NCBI RefSeq assembly: GCF_014635025.1
Contig: NZ_BMCE01000002.1
Coordinates: 1,488,001 to 1,552,000 of the forward strand
Origin: Fictibacillus barbaricus
GTDB lineage: Bacteria > Bacillota > Bacilli > Bacillales > Fictibacillaceae
Direction of reading: 5' to 3'
Length of the DNA: 64,000 nucleotides
How positions within the stretch are numbered: the stretch's first letter is position 1; every line of letters begins with the position of its first letter. Positions 54,771-62,303 of the stretch are shown piece by piece. The position numbers and the translations under genes are program-made. The notes under the pieces are model-generated. The model was not told the origin of the DNA, did no database searches, and saw only the letters and a list, made by a program, of their open reading frames with translations.

Positions 54771-55166
54771 TTAAACTTTCATCTCTTCAATTTTTTGTGC
54801 GATCGCCGCTCTTGGCAAGATATACTGTGTAACTTCTCCTTCGCCTGCAACGGCTTTTCCGTTATAGACGATCACATCGCAGATAACAGCTTTCCCTTTT
54901 ACTTCTCTTAACGTAGCTGTAACTTTTAATTCAGCGCCTTCTGGTGTTGGAGCCATATGTTTTGCAGCTATGCCTCCGCCAATTCCTTCTTCATGTTCTT
55001 CAAGATATGGCAATATGATCTGTCTGGCAGCCCACTCCATATGGTAGACCATGCTGACAGTCGAATATGCTGGATGAACCAGCTTCCCCTCAAATTGAGC
55101 AAACATATCGGGTGTAACGGTAGCTGTGATGGTAGCCTTTTGGCCAACCTCCATGCCTGGTTTCAT
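54771..55166 (-). CDS. Hot-dog fold acyl-CoA thioesterase family protein
   Basis: 131 aa, single hot-dog domain resembling the fluoroacetyl-CoA thioesterase/PaaI-like group: HPAYSTVSMVYHMEWAARQI on the long helix, then GIAAKHMAPTPEGAELKVTA. The His of AAKHMAPTP and the helix Glu are candidate catalytic residues. The substrate is unknown; the position before bcd suggests short branched acyl-CoA, as inference. The start is ATG 55166 after AGGTG; the GTG at 55172 lies against that site. Confidence 0.8.
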   Translation of the reverse strand: MKPGMEVGQKATITATVTPDMFAQFEGKLVHPAYSTVSMVYHMEWAARQIILPYLEEHEEGIGGGIAAKHMAPTPEGAELKVTATLREVKGKAVICDVIVYNGKAVAGEGEVTQYILPRAAIAQKIEEMKV

Positions 55167-55320
55167 GCTCACACCTCATATCTTTCATCTAATTTATATA
55201 ACGTTTTCTTAACGTTATCATATCATTTTGTGTGATACCTGGTCAACGAATCGCCTGAATTGTTCCATTTGTAAGAAATATGAAAAATATGCAAAAATGA
55301 AACTGGAGGTGATTTTACCG

Positions 55321-55728
55321 ATGAAAGAATGTTTATTTTGTAATCCGATGAATTTTCCAGAACAAAGAATAGTTTTTGAGAATGAAAGCTGTTATTTCCT
55401 TCAAAGTCCAAAAGCTCAGGATATCTTAGAAGGTGCCGGATTGATCATTCCTAAAGAGCATAAGGAGACGGTATTTGATTTAAGTGAAAAAGAATGGTTT
55501 GATACATATGATCTGATGCAAAAAGCGAAGAAATTACTGGATGAGGTGTATGGACCAGATGGCTATAGCACGGGCTGGAACGTGAAGCCCGTTGGCGGAC
55601 AAAGTATCCCGCATGCTCATTTTCATATCATTCCGCGATTTAGTGATGAGCCCCTTGCTGGAAAAGGAATCCGAGCATGGATCAAGTCAGAGGCAAACCG
55701 AAGGCCTGGCAAGGGAAGTCGAGTTTGA
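55321..55728 (+). CDS. HIT family protein
   Basis: 135 aa. The histidine triad is GGQSIPHAHFHIIPRF (~98-106), and a CLFC pair is at the N-terminus (Cys4, Cys7). GLIIPKEHKETVFDLSE is the usual strand-helix before it. HIT proteins hydrolyse nucleotide phosphoramidates or dinucleoside polyphosphates. The start is ATG 55321, nine bases after GGAGGTGA; the frame opens earlier without a site. Monocistronic. Confidence 0.92.
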   Translation: MKECLFCNPMNFPEQRIVFENESCYFLQSPKAQDILEGAGLIIPKEHKETVFDLSEKEWFDTYDLMQKAKKLLDEVYGPDGYSTGWNVKPVGGQSIPHAHFHIIPRFSDEPLAGKGIRAWIKSEANRRPGKGSRV

Positions 55729-55745
55729 TAAAAGGACACTACCTG

Positions 55746-55842
55746 TTTTTCCGTGATTTATATTCTTTTTTCCGTGATAGATTCTAATTTTCCCGTGATT
55801 ATCACTGTTTTTCCCGTGATTGTCACTGATTTTTCCGTGATA
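55746..55842. repeat. Phased 21-bp array, core TTTTCCGTGAT (inverted copy of the 10.77-kb core)
   Basis: CCGTGAT (CCGTGA in the last) starts at 55751, 55772, 55793, 55814 and 55835: five units at exactly 21 bases. The reverse complement of TTTTCCGTGAT is ATCACGGAAAA, the core at 10.77 kb. Spacer bases between cores are not conserved. It lies between the convergent HIT and UGA-containing thioredoxin-like genes. Confidence 0.92.
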
Positions 55843-55926
55843 AAAGACTTCTGCCCTAGCTTACTTCATAAAAAAGCTGATACAGAGACCCTAACACTAT
55901 GGGACATGCAGTATCAGCTTTTATTT

Positions 55927-56490
55927 TTATCCTAGTTTCCGTACCTGCTCCAAGATTCCTTTCACTCTCGCATGATCCTTAGGTGAATCATCCAGGTGCT
56001 TCCACAAAACCTCTCCGTCTCGATCAAACAGCCAAGAACTTCCTTGAACGTTCACATCCTGATTTTTAACAGCACTAAAGAAAAGTTCTCGTTTCTTCTC
56101 TTCTCTTGGCACAATATCGCTTAATTTCGCCTTACCGCTCAAGATGCTAGCACCGACATACATCAAGCTCTTTACTGTCGTAAAGCGGTGGTTCCCCATC
56201 TCACGGTACACGTTCAGTTCAGGATCACCGTAAATTTCAAAAGGATAAGGCCCATGCACATCTAAAAACTTTTCAATCTGCCCACGATCTGCCGGTGAAA
56301 CGGCTACCACCTTTACTCCTAATCTCTCAAACTCCTCATATGACTTGCGCAACTGCGCAAGGAAATGCTGGCAGAACGGTCAGCCAAGGTGCCTGACTAA
56401 AGCAACAAGCGTTTTGTCATTCCCAAACAGATCATGAAGCACAGGTGACTCTGAACTCTCAACTGAAACAACTTTTTGATTTAGATCCAT
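55927..56490 (-). CDS. Thioredoxin-fold AhpC/TSA-like redox protein, probable selenoprotein (in-frame UGA, Sec37)
   Basis: 187 codons read as one peroxiredoxin-like (AhpC-TSA_2) domain if UGA at 56382-56380 is decoded. The segment is LVALVRHLG-[UGA]-PFCQHFLAQLRKSYEE, where relatives have RHFGCPFC, so UGA replaces the first Cys of CxxC and gives UxxC (Sec37, Cys40). Downstream the frame is open and family-like for ~150 codons (VKVVAVSPADRGQIEKFLDV, PYPFEIYGDPELNVYREMGN). A hairpin 25 bases past the UGA suits a bacterial SECIS. The start is ATG 56490 after AGGAGG. It follows the SDR gene by 16 bases. The alternative is a Cys-to-stop mutation. No sel genes are in the window. Confidence 0.8.
56344..56382 (-). 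promoter_or_regulatory. Candidate bacterial SECIS element
   Basis: From UGA (56382-56380), 25 bases lead to the loop of CUUGCGC-AGUU-GCGCAAG (stem 56361-56344): a perfect 7-bp stem, loop with G in second position followed by U. Published bacterial SECIS rules ask for a loop 16-37 bases from UGA with G among its first two bases; this fits. The bases UCA after the stem can also pair with the UGA. Confidence 0.65.
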
Positions 56491-56506
56491 CCGAAAATCC
56501 TCCTTT

Positions 56507-57226
56507 TTAAACGTTCGGATACTCCTGAGATAGAGGGTGAAGCATGATTTCATCAACGACCATATGTTTCGACGCGCTTGCCATGAATGCCACGGCTTCT
56601 GCAATATCATCCACTTTCAGCCAGTCTTCTTTAAAATCAAGGCCGGGCTCGGAATCAGCAAAATACGTGTCAATTGCACCAGGATTCACTGTGCCTACTC
56701 GAACTCCAAATTCACGAAGCTCTTGTGCAAGAGAACCTGAAAATCCTTGAACGGCGTATTTTGTTGCCGTGTATACAGATCCATTCGCAATAGTCCTGCG
56801 GCCAACATCAGACGAGATCGTAATGATCGTACCTTCTTTACGTTCTTTCATGTGTGGAACAACAGCTGTACTGCATAAGAATACACCTTGAACGTTAACG
56901 TCAAACATATGTTTAAAATCTGCTAAAGAATGCTCTTCTGCCAACTTAAACTGACCCACACCCGCATTGTTTACTAAAATATCAACTTGTCCATAATTAT
57001 CAAACGTTTGTTTAAATAGATCAGCCACATCTTCTTCTTTCGTTACATCTGCTTTTACAGCCAGTACGTGAAAGCCTTTGTTTTTTAATTCATCTGCTGT
57101 TTTAAAAATATCATCCGATGACCCCACAATTGTTAACTTTGCGCCGAGCTTGCCTAATTTCTCTGCGATCGCTCTTCCGCAACCGCGTGAAGCACCTGTT
57201 ATTACTGCAATCTTTTCTTTAAGCAT
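56507..57226 (-). CDS. Short-chain dehydrogenase/reductase
   Basis: 239 aa classical SDR. The cofactor loop is GASRGCGRAIAEKLG (TGxxxGxG type), NNAGVGQ is the structural motif, Ser in ISSDVGRR and YTATKYAVQGF supply the catalytic Ser, Tyr and Lys. Basic residues near the first beta-alpha turn are few, so the NAD/NADP preference is unclear. The substrate is unknown. It is cotranscribed with the UGA-containing redox gene 16 bases downstream. Confidence 0.92.
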   Translation of the reverse strand: MLKEKIAVITGASRGCGRAIAEKLGKLGAKLTIVGSSDDIFKTADELKNKGFHVLAVKADVTKEEDVADLFKQTFDNYGQVDILVNNAGVGQFKLAEEHSLADFKHMFDVNVQGVFLCSTAVVPHMKERKEGTIITISSDVGRRTIANGSVYTATKYAVQGFSGSLAQELREFGVRVGTVNPGAIDTYFADSEPGLDFKEDWLKVDDIAEAVAFMASASKHMVVDEIMLHPLSQEYPNV

Positions 57227-57276
57227 GATTAAACCTTCCTTTCCCTGCTGGATGACTATTATGCTCTATTATAAGG

Positions 57277-57312
57277 ATAAAAAAGACGCAGCACCAATTC
57301 GGTCTGCGTCAC
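57277..57312 (-). terminator. Intrinsic terminator after the SNF transporter gene
   Basis: GACGCAG and CTGCGTC around a 12-base loop, then TTTTTTATCC on the minus strand. It overlaps the gap before the SDR gene. Confidence 0.82.
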
Positions 57313-57318
57313 TCCGTT

Positions 57319-58653
57319 TTAAAACAATCCAAGCGTGTTTAAGAATACAATTACAATAACCACTGGTACTACATAGCGAATCAGCATCAGCCAAAGCGCA
57401 AATCCTTTTACTGATACAGAAGATCCTGCTCTAAACTCTTCCAATAGCATCTCTTTCGGATATCTATAGCCTACAAAAAGGGCAATGAAGAATGCACCCA
57501 ACGGCAGAAGGATGTTACTGACTAAATAGTCCAGCTGATCAAAGATAATTTTGTCAAACAGCGTAAAGTCTGACCAAATTCCATAAGACAATGTGGATGG
57601 TACACCGAAAGCGAAGATAAGAAGTCCGATAATCCAAGACCATTTCGCACGGTTCGCAAGCTCTCCTTTTGTAATGGATGCTACAATGATTTCAAGCATG
57701 GAGAACGCTGATGTTAATGTTGCGAACAGGAATAATGCCAAGAAAACGATAAAGAAAAACTGTCCGAACACGATTTGATCAAATACAGCAGGAAGAACAA
57801 CAAACAATAATCCTGGCCCTTCTGTCGGTTCAAGTCCTAACGAGAATACGCCTGGGAAAATCGCCAAGCCTGCAAGCAACGAAATCAACACGTTCAATAA
57901 TACGATCATTGTTGCTGATTTTGTAAGACTTTCCTTTTTACTCAAATAAGAGCTGTACGTAACCATTACTGATATACCTACACTTAAAGAGAAGAAAGAC
58001 TGACCGAGTGCGAAAAGGATATCGTCTCCGCCGATCTCTGAGAAATCAGGGAGCAGGAAGAACTTTATCCCTTCAATCGCGTTATCTAAAGTCAACGAGC
58101 GGATAATCAATACAGCGAATAATACAAATAATGCAGGCATCATGATTTGATTTGCTTTTTCAATACCGTTCTTGATTCCCCGGCTTACAACAAAGATAGT
58201 AATAATAATAAATATAAATTGTGATATTACGGCTGGCCACGTACTTGAAATCGATTCCCCAAACATCTTATTAAAGTCATTATTAAAAAAATCACCTGAA
58301 AAACTTTTGCCCAGATAGAGGACAATCCATCCGCCAATTACACTGTAGAACGAAAGAAGAATAAAGGCAGTTGCTACACCAATTCTGCCTAGCCATGGCC
58401 ATGCGGAACCTGGCGCAATCGTTCGATAAGCTGAAACGGCCTCTTTTTGTGCTCCGCGTCCGATGACGAATTCAGCCATTAAAAGCGGAAAACCCACTAA
58501 GAACGTAAATAATAAGAAGATAAGAAAAAAGGCTCCACCACCACTTGTACCTGCTACATATGGAAATTTCCAAATTGCTCCGAGCCCTATTGCGGATCCT
58601 GCTGCAGCTAAAATAAAGGCTAACTTCGATGTCCATTGATCTTGGTGATTCAT
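57319..58653 (-). CDS. Sodium-dependent transporter, SNF (LeuT) family
   Basis: 444 aa, about 11 helices. TM1 carries LAAAGSAIGLGAIWKFPYVA, the unwound Na+/substrate segment, then GGGAFFLIFLLFTFLVGFPL and FSLSVGISVMVTYSSYL (TM6 region). The family couples Na+ influx to uptake of amino acids or related solutes; several bacterial members are YocR/YhdH-like. The substrate cannot be read. The start is taken at ATG 58653, 12 bases past GGGGAGG; an upstream start at 58686 lacks a site. Confidence 0.92.
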   Translation of the reverse strand: MNHQDQWTSKLAFILAAAGSAIGLGAIWKFPYVAGTSGGGAFFLIFLLFTFLVGFPLLMAEFVIGRGAQKEAVSAYRTIAPGSAWPWLGRIGVATAFILLSFYSVIGGWIVLYLGKSFSGDFFNNDFNKMFGESISSTWPAVISQFIFIIITIFVVSRGIKNGIEKANQIMMPALFVLFAVLIIRSLTLDNAIEGIKFFLLPDFSEIGGDDILFALGQSFFSLSVGISVMVTYSSYLSKKESLTKSATMIVLLNVLISLLAGLAIFPGVFSLGLEPTEGPGLLFVVLPAVFDQIVFGQFFFIVFLALFLFATLTSAFSMLEIIVASITKGELANRAKWSWIIGLLIFAFGVPSTLSYGIWSDFTLFDKIIFDQLDYLVSNILLPLGAFFIALFVGYRYPKEMLLEEFRAGSSVSVKGFALWLMLIRYVVPVVIVIVFLNTLGLF

Positions 58654-58691
58654 ATGTAAGAAATTCCTCCCCTGGTACGTATACAACTAGC

Positions 58692-59642
58692 TTATTTTAG
58701 ACGCTCGTTTAACAAACTAACTGTTTCTTTCGCTTCTTTCATTATGTTTTCGAGCAGCTCTTTCACACTTGGAACATCGTTGATCGCACCAGCGATCTGC
58801 CCGCTATTTATAAAACCGTTCTCCAAGTCGCCTTTTACAGCTCCTAAAATATGATGATCTTCTGAAGTGTGTGTTAGAAATTCTTCAGGTGTAACACCCT
58901 TCCTTTCCAGTTGGATCAACTTTTGGGCATAAGGCGTATTGTAAATTCTTCTGATCTTTCCAGTTGTTCTGCCGACGATCAGCGTTTTCGTATCATCCGC
59001 CTCTACTAGAGATGTTTTGTAGATCTCATGAAACGGTGCTTCTTTCGTCGCGATGAAACGAGTCCCCATCTGTACGCCTTGAGCACCTAATGCAAAGGCT
59101 GCAGCTAATCCGCCTCCATCTGCAATACCGCCGGCTGCGATCACAGGAATGGTCACACTTCGGCTCACTTGCGGCAATAACACCATTGTTGTCGTTTCAT
59201 AAGGTGAGTTCAGTCCTGCCGCTTCGTATCCTTCTGCCACTAGTATATCAGCACCTGCTGCTTCAGCTTTTTTTGCATGGTAGACAGAAGCAACAACACA
59301 GATCACTTTCAGACCATTTTCCTTTAATTTTGGTATGTATGGTGCCGGATTGCCTGCGGATAAGGAAACAGCTTCCACTTTATGTTTGATCAGAAGCTTT
59401 AAAATTTCTTTTACGTTCGATGCAACTGTTAAAGGTACATTAACAGCAAATGGCTTATCTGTCATCCCCTTTGTAGCAATGATTAATTTTTCCACCTCTT
59501 CAGGTGACATTGTTCCTGCACCAATCGTTCCCATTCCACCTGCATTGGAGATCGCGGAGGCAAGCTCGGCATTACTGACGTTCCCCATTCCGCCTTGAAT
59601 GATTGGATACTGAATGTTTAATTTTTCGCAGATCGGATTCAA
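58692..59642 (-). CDS. FMN-dependent enoyl-ACP reductase/nitronate monooxygenase-like protein (FabK family)
   Basis: 316 aa TIM-barrel flavoprotein. PIIQGGMGNVSNAELASAIS, GGMGTIGAGTMSPEEVE, AVNVPLTV, VVASVYHAKKAEAAGADILV, PVIAAGGIADGGGLAAAFAL and GTRFIATKEA are FabK/NMO landmarks. Whether it reduces enoyl-ACP or oxidises nitronates is not decidable here. It starts with TTG at 59642 because GGGAGGTGG lies just upstream; a GTG at 59651 is inside that site. It is divergent from the gamma-carbonic anhydrase gene. Confidence 0.88.
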   Translation of the reverse strand: MNPICEKLNIQYPIIQGGMGNVSNAELASAISNAGGMGTIGAGTMSPEEVEKLIIATKGMTDKPFAVNVPLTVASNVKEILKLLIKHKVEAVSLSAGNPAPYIPKLKENGLKVICVVASVYHAKKAEAAGADILVAEGYEAAGLNSPYETTTMVLLPQVSRSVTIPVIAAGGIADGGGLAAAFALGAQGVQMGTRFIATKEAPFHEIYKTSLVEADDTKTLIVGRTTGKIRRIYNTPYAQKLIQLERKGVTPEEFLTHTSEDHHILGAVKGDLENGFINSGQIAGAINDVPSVKELLENIMKEAKETVSLLNERLK

Positions 59643-59709
59643 TTTCTCCACCTCCCTTTCTATCCTTTGTTATACTGAACCTATCAACCTGCATTTAGGG
59701 AGGCTCATT

Positions 59710-60225
59710 ATGAAATACACATTTAACGGAAAAACGCCAGACATTCATGAAAGCGCTTTTATCGCTCCGGGTGTTCATATCATTGGAGATGTAACAATCG
59801 GTGAAGGGTCTAGCATCTGGTTTAACTCTGTTCTTCGAGGTGATGAAGGACCCATCTCTATCGGTAAAAAAACAAATGTTCAAGACAACTGCACCCTTCA
59901 TCTGTATGAAGGGTATCCCCTTGTGCTAGAAGATGAAGTATCTATCGGGCATAATGTGATCCTGCACGGGTGCACGATAAAAAAGGGTGCACTTGTTGGT
60001 ATGGGTTCCACGATCCTCGATGGCGTTGAAATTGGTGAACAAGCATTTATTGGAGCAAATACACTTATCCCGCCGGGCAAAAAAATTCCTCCTCGTGTCA
60101 TGGTCATGGGTTCTCCCGGAAAGATAATCCGTGAACTGAACGATGAAGATCTAAAACTGATCCAGCTTACGATCGACACGTATTATGACAAAGGAAAGCA
60201 GTTTGCAGAACAGCTGAATAAATAA
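59710..60225 (+). CDS. Gamma-type carbonic anhydrase-like hexapeptide protein (YtoA-like)
   Basis: 171 aa left-handed beta-helix: repeated hexapeptides such as VHIIGDVTIGEGSSIWFNSV, VSIGHNVILHGCTIKKGALV and TILDGVEIGEQAFIGANTLI. His residues in CTLHLY and IGHNVILHG fit the zinc site at trimer interfaces; the C-terminal helix follows. Family members include carbonic anhydrases and uncharacterised YtoA/YrdA/PaaY proteins. The ATG at 59710 is preceded by GGGAGG. Confidence 0.9.
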   Translation: MKYTFNGKTPDIHESAFIAPGVHIIGDVTIGEGSSIWFNSVLRGDEGPISIGKKTNVQDNCTLHLYEGYPLVLEDEVSIGHNVILHGCTIKKGALVGMGSTILDGVEIGEQAFIGANTLIPPGKKIPPRVMVMGSPGKIIRELNDEDLKLIQLTIDTYYDKGKQFAEQLNK

Positions 60226-60270
60226 GCCTCTTTTCTAAAGATTGCTGCTTTTAGTCATTTCATTGACAAG

Positions 60271-60477
60271 TTGATTGGAGCGCAAGGTGCGAGACTCCTG
60301 CGGGACTAGCGTGCCAACGACCTGAGAATACTTCTCGCAAGGCATGCGACGAGGAAGCCAGCTTCATTTGGATTAGCTTGCAGACGCAGGAGCACAAATG
60401 CTTCCTTGAATGGGAGACTCCTAAGGGCGGCTCACAACTCGCCCCGCGGAAAGCGAGCATCCTGAAACGGAAATCAA
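60271..60477. repeat. Bacillaceae dispersed repeat element (~207 bp)
   Basis: Starts TTGATTGGAGCG and ends CGGAAATCAA, so the ends are inverted (TTGATT/AATCAA). Inside are GGTGCGAGACTCCTGCGGGA, and GCCCCGCGGAAAGCGAGCAT near the end, both blocks I know from repeats scattered through Bacillus and relatives. About 60 extra bases, roughly 60360-60415, appear inserted relative to that remembered form. No gene is present; it fills most of the 331-base gap between the gamma-carbonic anhydrase and paaX genes. Confidence 0.65.
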
Positions 60478-60521
60478 CACTTCCAAGAGCAACAACTTTA
60501 CGAAAACACCCAAAAATAATG

Positions 60522-60562
60522 AGAAGCACTTTCGTTAGTAATCCGCGAAAGTGCTTTTTATT
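60522..60562 (+). terminator. Intrinsic terminator before paaX end
   Basis: AAGCACTTTCG and CGAAAGTGCTT around a short loop, then TTTATTTTTC on the plus strand. The minus-strand tail is weaker, so it may serve mainly the plus gene. Confidence 0.65.
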
Positions 60563-61445
60563 TTTCCTGAATAAGCGGGTGGTTCAGCACATCATATTTC
60601 GTGTTCTTCTTTAATTCATTTCCCTCAGCATAGATGCTCTCAAAGAAACGGCTGGCAGGTCCTGCTAATGCCCGGTAATAATCACTGAACAGAGATGCCG
60701 CGTGATCTCCAAGCCATTCAGATGGCAGAAGTTCCTGCGGGAGACCTGGATCGATGAAGAGAAACTTACGATATTCATGAACAAGCTTTGTTCGTTCTAC
60801 AAAGCATTCTCCGTCTGTCATCTCTCGTTTTTCAATCTTGTTCTTATCGATTACATACTTTTGCGAATACGCCACAATAAATTCATTGTATCTTTGATTG
60901 ATATCATTAAGGTCCCAGCACTCTGAAACAAGCTTATCATTTTCATTCGGTCCGTTATAAACCGCTGTAAACGAATGCACGTAATCTTTAATATCATACT
61001 TATCGATCATGGCCTGAATTTGTTCAGAAGACGGATGAGGTGAGATCCAAAAGCTGTTGGCGAGCAAGCCAAATCCGCTCCATACGAGCTCTTTTCGAAG
61101 CTCATCCCTTATGCTTCTTTTCTCTTCAGGAATTGTATACGTGAACATCAACCATTCGCCGTTCCAAGGTTCCTGCTGTACCTTAAAGATTCTTTTCGCG
61201 GCTTCATCCATTCGTTTACTGCCGCGTTCTGTTAAATAATAATAGCTTTTGTTTCCCTGTTTTCTGGCTGCGATCCAGCCTTGCTTGTTCATTCTTGAGA
61301 TCGCTGCTCTGACCGCTTGTTCATTATGGCCAAACTCTTCTAACAAGCGGATCAGGCTGCCTATCCAAATTTCACTTCCATAATGCCGGATATAATCTCC
61401 GTAAAGCGTAAAGATCATGGAGCGTGTGTTTAAACTATTCTGCAT
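60558..61445 (-). CDS. paaX: PaaX-family transcriptional repressor
   Basis: 295 aa. An N-terminal winged helix (TRSMIFTLYGDYIRHYGSEI, LLEEFGHNEQAVRAAISRMN) is followed by central and C-terminal domains with GEWLMFTYTIPEEKRSIRDE and RKFLFIDPGLPQELLPSEW, all PaaX hallmarks. PaaX represses phenylacetate genes and is released by phenylacetyl-CoA. Its location after three beta-oxidation genes fits. I prefer ATG 61445, six bases after GAGGGT; the ATG at 61451 abuts it. Confidence 0.92.
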   Translation of the reverse strand: MQNSLNTRSMIFTLYGDYIRHYGSEIWIGSLIRLLEEFGHNEQAVRAAISRMNKQGWIAARKQGNKSYYYLTERGSKRMDEAAKRIFKVQQEPWNGEWLMFTYTIPEEKRSIRDELRKELVWSGFGLLANSFWISPHPSSEQIQAMIDKYDIKDYVHSFTAVYNGPNENDKLVSECWDLNDINQRYNEFIVAYSQKYVIDKNKIEKREMTDGECFVERTKLVHEYRKFLFIDPGLPQELLPSEWLGDHAASLFSDYYRALAGPASRFFESIYAEGNELKKNTKYDVLNHPLIQEK

Positions 61446-61513
61446 GTTCATACCCTCATTTGTACCTGTTATCGTCTGTACAATCCTACCAGAACAATAG
61501 AGACAGAAACAAG

Positions 61514-62290
61514 TTACTCTCCCTTAAATACAGGCGGTCTTTTTTCACCAAATGCGACCAATGCTTCCATTCGGTCTTTTGTTGGAATCGTCACTTCATA
61601 AGCTTTTGCCTCTATCGCAAGGCCTGTTTGAAGGTCCACTTCCGTTCCGTGTTTGATCGCATACTTCGCTTGCTGAACTGCGACAGGTCCATTTTTCATG
61701 ATAAGCGAAGCATAGTTTTCACAAACAGCCATCAATTCTTCTCTCGATGTAACCTGATTTAAGATGCCGTATGAGAAAGCTTCTTCGGCCATCATCTTCT
61801 TCGCCGTTAAGATAAGCTCCATCGCTTTTGCCTGACCGATCAGCCTCGGCAAGCGCTGTGTTCCGCCAGCACCAGGAATAATCGCCCAGCTAAGCTCTGT
61901 CAATCCCATCGACGCTTCTCTAACAGAAACTCGAAGGTCACATGCAAGTGCGAGTTCAAATCCTCCACCGAACGCATGACCGTTGATCGCACAGATCGTC
62001 GGCTGCGGCAGAGCTTCAACAGCAGAGAACACATCGCGGATCTTTCGTACATTTCGGCGTACTTCTGATTCTGTTAACGTACGGCGCTCTTTAAGATCAG
62101 CACCTGCACTGAACGCTTTTTCTCCTGCACCTGTAAAAATAACAACTCGAACGTCATTGTTATGATGAATGTCTTCAACGACTTCTTCGAGCTCTTTTAA
62201 CGTGGAATAGTTGAAGCAGTTAAGCACTTCAGGGCGATTTAACGTCACATAAGCCACAAAGTCTTTTACTTCGTATAAAATAGCACTCAC
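61514..62290 (-). CDS. Enoyl-CoA hydratase (crotonase family; PaaF/PaaG-like)
   Basis: 258 aa. GAGEKAFSAGADLKE is the oxyanion-hole loop; AINGHAFGGGFELALACDLR and LTELSWAIIPGAGGTQRLPR carry the two acidic catalytic residues. It hydrates 2,3-dehydroacyl-CoA. In this cluster it probably serves the phenylacetate lower pathway or general fatty-acid breakdown. It starts with GTG at 62290, AGGAGGGG upstream, 13 bases after the thiolase gene. Confidence 0.9.
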   Translation of the reverse strand: MSAILYEVKDFVAYVTLNRPEVLNCFNYSTLKELEEVVEDIHHNNDVRVVIFTGAGEKAFSAGADLKERRTLTESEVRRNVRKIRDVFSAVEALPQPTICAINGHAFGGGFELALACDLRVSVREASMGLTELSWAIIPGAGGTQRLPRLIGQAKAMELILTAKKMMAEEAFSYGILNQVTSREELMAVCENYASLIMKNGPVAVQQAKYAIKHGTEVDLQTGLAIEAKAYEVTIPTKDRMEALVAFGEKRPPVFKGE

Positions 62291-62303
62291 TTTGGTACCC
62301 CTC

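Noticed and set aside
55753-55935. 60-residue ORF with FPVIITV-like heptads
   Set aside because: Translation of the 21-bp array; no start signal.
56380-56610. Separate 76-residue ORF ahead of a 141-residue AhpC/TSA ORF, i.e. two genes or a frameshifted pseudogene
   Set aside because: Both pieces are in the same frame with a single UGA at the redox Cys position and a SECIS-like hairpin. One gene with a recoded codon explains it better; a nonsense mutation remains the main alternative.
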